Positions 5,946 to 9,882 of a stretch of 9,882 bases of DNA are shown here, one piece after another. Position 1 is the first letter of the stretch. Every line of letters starts with the position of its first letter. The position numbers and the translations under genes were made by a program. The notes under the pieces were generated by a model. It was not told the origin of the DNA. It ran no database searches and saw only the letters and a program-made list of their open reading frames with translations. The stretch is taken from positions 1 through 9,882 of the forward strand of contig DAOWNM010000077.1 in NCBI GenBank assembly GCA_030642565.1. Reading direction: 5' to 3'. This stretch comes from Bacteroidota bacterium. Lineage in GTDB: Bacteria; Bacteroidota; Bacteroidia; Bacteroidales; GCA-2748055.

Positions 5946-6441
5946 TTTCAGTGGATTGGTCTGTGAAATCAATTTTTCGGTGAGTTCCATCGCAGTAGGG
6001 CATGTTCCGGGATGATCCGCAACGGCAGAATGAGGTCATGATGGTGGGCTTTAACTCCTGGTTCTCTGCCCCGATTATCTTGAAATTTCCCTCAACAAAA
6101 ATGGGCCCATCCTTCATAATGCGAATGCTGGTTGGAGCATTTGTGCCTGAAAGGGTCTTTGGGTTCTCTTCCAACCTGTGGTCCACCTCTCTTAGCGCCT
6201 TTCTCTCTTCTTCTGTAAGGTCCTTGTTATATTTCCATACCAGTGCCTGCGTGGGACATTTATTCACCACTTCAATGATTCTGCGGGTAGGTGCCTCCTC
6301 CATATTCACCCATGGTCTTCTTCCGGGATTGAATACTTCGATCAACTCCCTGAAACAGGTGGTGGCATGGATACATTTTGAGGGTATCCAGAATACTGTG
6401 ATTTCACCATTGGTGTATTGCCTGTCCCGCGGATCTGTCAT
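5935..6441 (-). CDS. Fusion of a divergent 4Fe-4S (Fer4_19) domain with a CDGSH domain
   Basis: This 168-residue cytoplasmic protein carries two predicted iron-sulfur domains. The first, about residues 8-72, resembles the Fer4_19 family (E. coli YjdI type), with C23, C29 and C62 visible in KCIHATTCF and NKCPTQAL and the conserved FNPGRRPWVNM between them. A charged linker (about 73-100, KDLTEEERKALREVDHR) leads to a CDGSH domain at about 104-160 with ligands C139, C141, C150 and H154 in CRCGSSRNMPYCDGTH. The family role is likely electron transfer or cluster handling, but no substrate is established. The ATG at 6441 gives the YTNGEITVFW start seen in YjdI-like proteins. Its 3' end overlaps the next CDGSH gene. 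It heads the minus-strand cluster that continues into arcA. No clear -7/-33 promoter is visible upstream. Confidence 0.9.
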   Translation of the reverse strand: MTDPRDRQYTNGEITVFWIPSKCIHATTCFRELIEVFNPGRRPWVNMEEAPTRRIIEVVNKCPTQALVWKYNKDLTEEERKALREVDHRLEENPKTLSGTNAPTSIRIMKDGPIFVEGNFKIIGAENQELKPTIMTSFCRCGSSRNMPYCDGTHRKIDFTDQSTENGE

Positions 6442-6561
6442 CTGTTTAACTTATGATTACTCAGCTATAAAAAACAATTCAGCGTTGAGAATGTTCAAAT
6501 GGATTTTATGTTGATCCAATGTTAAGTGAGTATTAAGAATCGGCGCCCATTCAGGATATCA

Positions 6562-6580
6562 AACAGATAGTCTGTCTGTT
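6562..6580. repeat. Inverted repeat in the divergent intergenic region, possible operator
   Basis: AACAGA (6562-6567) and TCTGTT (6575-6580) form a 6-bp inverted repeat around 7 bases. An alternative pairing, CAGA/TCTG (6564-6567 with 6571-6574), overlaps it. A site of about 19 bases with two-fold symmetry between divergent genes fits a dimeric repressor site, but no regulator gene is nearby and a repeat this short can occur by chance. Confidence 0.25.
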
Positions 6581-6744
6581 CAACACAGGGCAACAGGAAG
6601 TTGTAAGAGTCAATAAATCAAGAAAATGAAAAGTTGGTAGTAGTTTAAAGGTGGTGGAGAAGGCAGATTAAACAAATGTTAACCGGGCCATCAGATTTAA
6701 CAATCACATAAAATAATGATCATGATTAATTTACACTAGTCGGA

Positions 6745-6752
6745 TTACTTTG
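6745..6752 (+). promoter_or_regulatory. Weak -7-like element upstream of the receptor gene
   Basis: TTACTTTG matches the Bacteroidota -7 consensus TAnnTTTG at 5 of its 6 fixed positions; the second base is T instead of A. No TTTG-like -33 element lies at the normal spacing. A start about 7 bases downstream would leave a leader of about 33 nt before the ATG at 6792. If real, the weak match suggests a regulated or activator-dependent promoter. Confidence 0.3.
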
Positions 6753-6771
6753 TATCAGAGATTAACTGACA

Positions 6772-6784
6772 CTGTTTAAAACAG
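6772..6784. repeat. Inverted repeat 8 bases before the receptor start codon
   Basis: CTGTTT-A-AAACAG is a perfect 6-bp inverted repeat with a single central base. With no loop it cannot form a normal RNA hairpin, so if it has a function it is as a DNA site for a dimeric protein next to or over the start of transcription. Its A/T richness makes chance occurrence plausible. Confidence 0.25.
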
Positions 6785-6791
6785 AGTTTTA

Positions 6792-9704
6792 ATGAGACAA
6801 ATTGTAACCATAGTAACTATATTTCTTTGTGTGAGCACATTGTATGCCCAACCTTCCGGCAAATCAAACCTGATGGCATATGGCAGGGCCAATCGTGAAG
6901 GCATTAACGATGGAGAATCTACCAGCATCACCGGTACAATTCGGGGCAAAATTGTGGATGCAACCACAGGTGAAGGGCTGATTGGAGCAAATGTATTTCT
7001 TACCGGAACAACTACCGGAACCATCACCGATTTTGATGGAAATTTTTCACTGAGCGATGTAGCACCGGGTAGTGTAAGTGTAACCGCCTCCTATGTTTCA
7101 TATGAGACACAGATTTTTGAGAGTGTGGAGGTGCATGCAGGTGATGTGGTGATCCTGAATGCCAACCTGAATCTCTCTTCACAGCAGATTCAGGAAGTGG
7201 TGGTGAAGGCCAGGAGACGGGGACAAACCGAAGCAGCTGTCCTGGTTATGAAAAAGAAGATGCCTATGGTCCTGGATGGGATCTCCTCACAACAGATTTC
7301 CAGGATGGGTGACAGTGATGCGGCCTCTGCACTCAAACGTGTTACCGGGGTTTCAGTGGAAGGTGGAAAATATGTTTATATACGGGGGCTTAGTGACCGC
7401 TACAGTACCACCACTCTGAACGGGGCTCAAATACCGGGACTGGACCCGGAAAAGAATACGGTACAAATGGACCTGTTTCCTTCCAGCGTGATTGAGAACC
7501 TGATTGTATTCAAGACCTTTTCTCCCGATCTTCCGGGCAATGCCACAGGGGGACTGGTCAACATTGTGACCAAGGATTTTCCGGAGAAGTTCACAATGCA
7601 GTTTTCAGCGGAACTTGGTTATAATCCCCAGTCAAATATGCGTGATGATTTTCTCTCGTATGAGGGAGGATCCACAGACTGGCTGGGTATGGATGACGGA
7701 ACCCGGGCCATTCCCGGCGAAGTTAAAAACCTGACTGAGAACGGGCAGCTGCCATTTATTTACACAGGCCAGGATGATGTGCTTGGAGAGATCAGCCGGG
7801 GTTTCAACAAGTCCATGGACAATACCAGTATCAGCTCCTTCCTTGATCAATCCTACTCTTTCTCCGTGGGTAACAGAATTTCCCTGTTCGGAAGGGATTT
7901 AGGAATCAATCTTTCTACCAATTATTCCAGGGAGTATGATATGTATACCGGAGGAAGGGATGAGAAATATTCAGTAACCACACCGGACCTGCCGGCTGCC
8001 AAAAGATTGGTTGAAGACAACCTGGGGACAGAAAACGTGATATGGTCCGGACTGGCCAACCTCTCCTACAAACTGAATAACAACCATAAGATAGGGGTGA
8101 CCCTGATGAGAAATCAGAGTGGAGTTAAGAGTTCACGCTATAATATCGGGGTAGCTGCCGATCCTGATGCAGAGGACATTATTGAGCAGAAACTGGGTTG
8201 GATGGAGCGTTCAATTACCTCACTTCAGGGAAAAGGGAAGCACGTAATCCCGGGTGCAGGGAATGCTACCATTGACTGGCTGGTCTCTTATACCAATTCT
8301 ACCCAGGATGAACCGGACCTTCGGTTTTTCTTCATGGATTATGATACTGATGAAACGACAGGAGAGTACCACAACTATGTGGTCAGACTAAACAACCTGC
8401 CTGTCAGGTTTTATCGGGAGATGGAAGAGACCAATATGGACCTGAAACTAAATTATACCCAGCCTTTCAAACTGGGCGACAGGAATGCCAAAGTGAAGTT
8501 TGGGGGCTCTTATATTGACAAGATCCGGGAATCAAAGCAAAATATGTTTGTGGTGAAAAGGCAGGGAGCCATCGATTTTGATGGAACCTCAGCGGATTTT
8601 CTGAGCGATGAAAAGATGATCTGGCCCGATAACTGGAGAGTGGTTTATTATGAGAACTCGCTGCTTACAGATGACAAAAACAGCTATGAAGGGACAGAAA
8701 CTGTTGCGGCCGGCTATGGTATGTTGGATCTCCCCGTCACCGAAAAGTTGAGAATTGTTGCAGGGGCACGTTATGAATACGCCGATATTTTTGTGGAGAA
8801 CAAGGTGGACACTATTGAGTATCCGACCAAGGTGACCGATTATGACAATGGAGGTTTCAGCGGAGGGGATATCCTTCCTTCTGTCAACCTGGTATATGCT
8901 TTATCCGCAGATATGAACCTGAGGATGGGTTATAACTGTACCGTGGCACGCCCGGTGTTCAGGGAGCTGGCACCCTATGCTTCATACGATTACAAGGCAG
9001 GTTTGAGGAAGATTGGGAACCCCGATCTGGAAAAGACCACAGTAGATAATATGGATCTGCGCTGGGAATGGTTTGTTCGTCCAGGTGAGATTCTCTCTTT
9101 CAGTGCATTCCATAAGTATTTTCAGAATCCCATTGAGTTAAGGGACAAGGAAGAGGCTGCCAACCCGGAGATTCATTTCGAGAACATTGAAGACTCCAGG
9201 TTGTATGGGCTTGAATTCGAATTACGGAAGAGGCTCGATTTTGTGGAAGCGCTCCGGAATTTCTCTTTGGGAGCCAATGTGACCCTGGTGAAATCGATTG
9301 TTACTGAAGATTCAACGAGGCTCGCTTCAGCCCGCATGGTGGATCCGGACTGGCCCGAAACAAGACCGATGTTTGGTCAGTCACCATATGTGATCAATAG
9401 TTATCTGAATTATCACCATTTCGAACGGGGCTGGGATGTGAATCTTGGTTTTAATGTGTCGGGGGCAAAGCTGGTTCTTGTGAATAAGGCGGCCACACCC
9501 GATGTATATGAGCAACCTTTCCCCATGATGGATTTCAATATCGGTAAGCAGTTTAAAAATGGCGTTATTGTGAAATTTTCGGCAGATAACCTGCTGAATC
9601 CATACTTCCAACAGACCTATTCATTCAACTCTTCCACGGGGTTCTTCAGACAGTTTAAAATCGGACGGACCTTCTCTATCAACCTGACCTATCTGTTGAA
9701 ATAA
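6792..9704 (+). CDS. TonB-dependent outer-membrane receptor with carboxypeptidase-regulatory-like domain
   Basis: The 970-residue product has the build of an outer-membrane transporter energised by TonB-ExbBD, importing an unidentified ligand. In order: a signal peptide cleaved after YA (about residue 19); a linker (20-47); a carboxypeptidase-regulatory-like beta-sandwich (about 49-135, IRGKIVDATTGEGLIGANV to LNANLNL), common in Bacteroidota receptors; a plug domain (about 150-262) with VYIRGLSDRYSTTTLNGAQ, PSSVIENLIVFKTFSPDLPG and GGLVNIVTK; and a 22-strand-type barrel (about 265-970) with alternating aromatic residues. It ends in NLTYLLK, without a terminal aromatic. It is not a clear SusC: the length is near the range, but I do not see the usual SusC signatures and no susD follows. 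A secreted protein gene begins 52 bases downstream, probably co-transcribed. No ECF sigma or anti-sigma gene is adjacent, so regulation cannot be read directly. Confidence 0.93.
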   Translation: MRQIVTIVTIFLCVSTLYAQPSGKSNLMAYGRANREGINDGESTSITGTIRGKIVDATTGEGLIGANVFLTGTTTGTITDFDGNFSLSDVAPGSVSVTASYVSYETQIFESVEVHAGDVVILNANLNLSSQQIQEVVVKARRRGQTEAAVLVMKKKMPMVLDGISSQQISRMGDSDAASALKRVTGVSVEGGKYVYIRGLSDRYSTTTLNGAQIPGLDPEKNTVQMDLFPSSVIENLIVFKTFSPDLPGNATGGLVNIVTKDFPEKFTMQFSAELGYNPQSNMRDDFLSYEGGSTDWLGMDDGTRAIPGEVKNLTENGQLPFIYTGQDDVLGEISRGFNKSMDNTSISSFLDQSYSFSVGNRISLFGRDLGINLSTNYSREYDMYTGGRDEKYSVTTPDLPAAKRLVEDNLGTENVIWSGLANLSYKLNNNHKIGVTLMRNQSGVKSSRYNIGVAADPDAEDIIEQKLGWMERSITSLQGKGKHVIPGAGNATIDWLVSYTNSTQDEPDLRFFFMDYDTDETTGEYHNYVVRLNNLPVRFYREMEETNMDLKLNYTQPFKLGDRNAKVKFGGSYIDKIRESKQNMFVVKRQGAIDFDGTSADFLSDEKMIWPDNWRVVYYENSLLTDDKNSYEGTETVAAGYGMLDLPVTEKLRIVAGARYEYADIFVENKVDTIEYPTKVTDYDNGGFSGGDILPSVNLVYALSADMNLRMGYNCTVARPVFRELAPYASYDYKAGLRKIGNPDLEKTTVDNMDLRWEWFVRPGEILSFSAFHKYFQNPIELRDKEEAANPEIHFENIEDSRLYGLEFELRKRLDFVEALRNFSLGANVTLVKSIVTEDSTRLASARMVDPDWPETRPMFGQSPYVINSYLNYHHFERGWDVNLGFNVSGAKLVLVNKAATPDVYEQPFPMMDFNIGKQFKNGVIVKFSADNLLNPYFQQTYSFNSSTGFFRQFKIGRTFSINLTYLLK

Positions 9705-9733
9705 CTCTGTTTTAACAACTTTAACTTCATCTA

Positions 9734-9748
9734 ATTTTATCATAAAAT
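9734..9748. repeat. A/T palindrome between the receptor and the secreted-protein gene
   Basis: ATTTTAT-C-ATAAAAT is a perfect 7-bp inverted repeat with one central base, lying 8 bases before the ATG at 9757. It is not a hairpin terminator because there is no loop and no G/C core. The gap around it is strongly A/T-rich, so this may be composition only. Confidence 0.25.
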
Positions 9749-9756
9749 CAATTAAA

Positions 9757-9882
9757 ATGAAAAGATTTATTACTCTAATGACAGTATTGACTGTCTGGTC
9801 TTTATCACTTGTTGCTGCTGATATTACGGTAACTGATGCCGATATGACAGCTGCAGGAAACGATGTTACCTGGACCAGTGAC
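9757..9882 (+). CDS. Exported protein, N-terminal 42 residues only
   Basis: The reading frame starts at the ATG at 9757 and stays open to the window edge, giving 42 residues. They form a classical Sec signal peptide: MKR, a hydrophobic core FITLMTVLTVWSLSLV, and a VAA site at 19-21. The mature part begins DITVTDADMTAAG and then NDVTWTSD. No lipobox cysteine is present, so it is not a lipoprotein. The start DITVT...VTWTSD resembles Bacteroidota surface proteins that lead into right-handed beta-helix repeats and end in a type IX secretion signal, but that is recall of a general pattern; the visible part is too short to assign a family. Its position directly after the receptor suggests a joint role at the cell surface. 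Confidence 0.8.
   Translation, partial: MKRFITLMTVLTVWSLSLVAADITVTDADMTAAGNDVTWTSD

Larger units (their letters stand above)
6442..6791 (+). other. 350-base divergent intergenic region
   Basis: No open reading frame with coding character, RNA gene or riboswitch that I can recognise lies here. It separates the minus-strand CDGSH/arcA cluster from the plus-strand receptor gene, so it should hold both promoters. I see an A/T-rich tract at about 6700-6735 including the palindrome ATGATCAT, a 6-bp inverted repeat at 6562-6580, a weak -7-like box at 6745-6752, and an inverted repeat at 6772-6784 directly before the receptor start. For the CDGSH side no TAnnTTTG element is visible within 100 bases of the start codon. 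Confidence 0.6.

Noticed and set aside
6002..6514. 170-codon open frame on the plus strand, antisense to the iron-sulfur fusion gene
   Set aside because: It mirrors a gene with clear domains on the other strand; its translation has no recognisable domain and contains long runs of residues expected from reverse-strand reading.
6792..9704. SusC-type polysaccharide transporter of a PUL
   Set aside because: No SusD lipoprotein or glycan-degrading enzyme follows, the next gene product lacks a lipobox, and typical SusC signature segments are not evident.
1..9882. CRISPR array, tRNA/rRNA gene, insertion sequence, prophage or defence system
   Set aside because: No regularly spaced direct repeats, cloverleaf-like segments, transposase or integrase frames, terminal inverted repeats or known defence domains were seen on either strand.

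Overview
The window looks like chromosomal DNA of a member of the Bacteroidota, probably a Bacteroidales-like or Marinilabiliales-like lineage. Four things support this. There is a DUF2851 protein and a TonB-dependent receptor with an N-terminal carboxypeptidase-regulatory-like domain. The three best promoter candidates carry the Bacteroidota -7 element TAnnTTTG rather than a TATAAT box. No start codon is preceded by a convincing Shine-Dalgarno sequence. Ribosomal protein S15 and PNPase resemble their Bacteroidota versions. The exact genus cannot be read from the window.

Layout. Positions 1-6441 are coded almost entirely on the minus strand; positions 6792-9882 are on the plus strand. Reading the minus strand in the direction of transcription (right to left), the order is: a [4Fe-4S]/CDGSH fusion protein (6441-5935), overlapping a small second CDGSH protein (ending 5754); arginine deiminase arcA (5694-4450); a small outer-membrane beta-barrel protein (4413-3679); a DUF2851 protein (3634-2345) whose 3' end overlaps a two-TM RCK potassium channel (2358-1336); then rpsO (1247-978) and the 5' two fifths or so of pnp (907 to beyond position 1). 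A 350-base divergent intergenic region (6442-6791) separates these from a 970-residue TonB-dependent receptor and, 52 bases after it, the first 42 codons of an exported protein that runs off the window.

How the genes work together. rpsO-pnp is the widely conserved translation/RNA-decay pair: a near-consensus promoter lies in front of rpsO and a 13-bp terminator-like hairpin lies between the genes. The six genes from the CDGSH pair to the channel are closely packed (gaps of 59, 36 and 44 bases, plus two overlaps). Candidate -7 elements directly in front of arcA and the beta-barrel gene suggest nested promoters rather than one simple operon. No ornithine carbamoyltransferase or carbamate kinase lies beside arcA, so a full arginine deiminase pathway cannot be assumed. 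The receptor and the following secreted protein look like a co-transcribed outer-membrane uptake/surface pair without a SusD partner.

Nothing here is clearly a new defence, mobile or CRISPR system. The points most worth a second look are a PD...ExH motif in the DUF2851 protein that resembles PD-(D/E)XK nucleases, the tandem overlapping CDGSH genes with a CNGAH variant, a potentially leaderless arcA promoter, the TVGFEE selectivity filter of the channel, and the receptor/secreted-protein pair.
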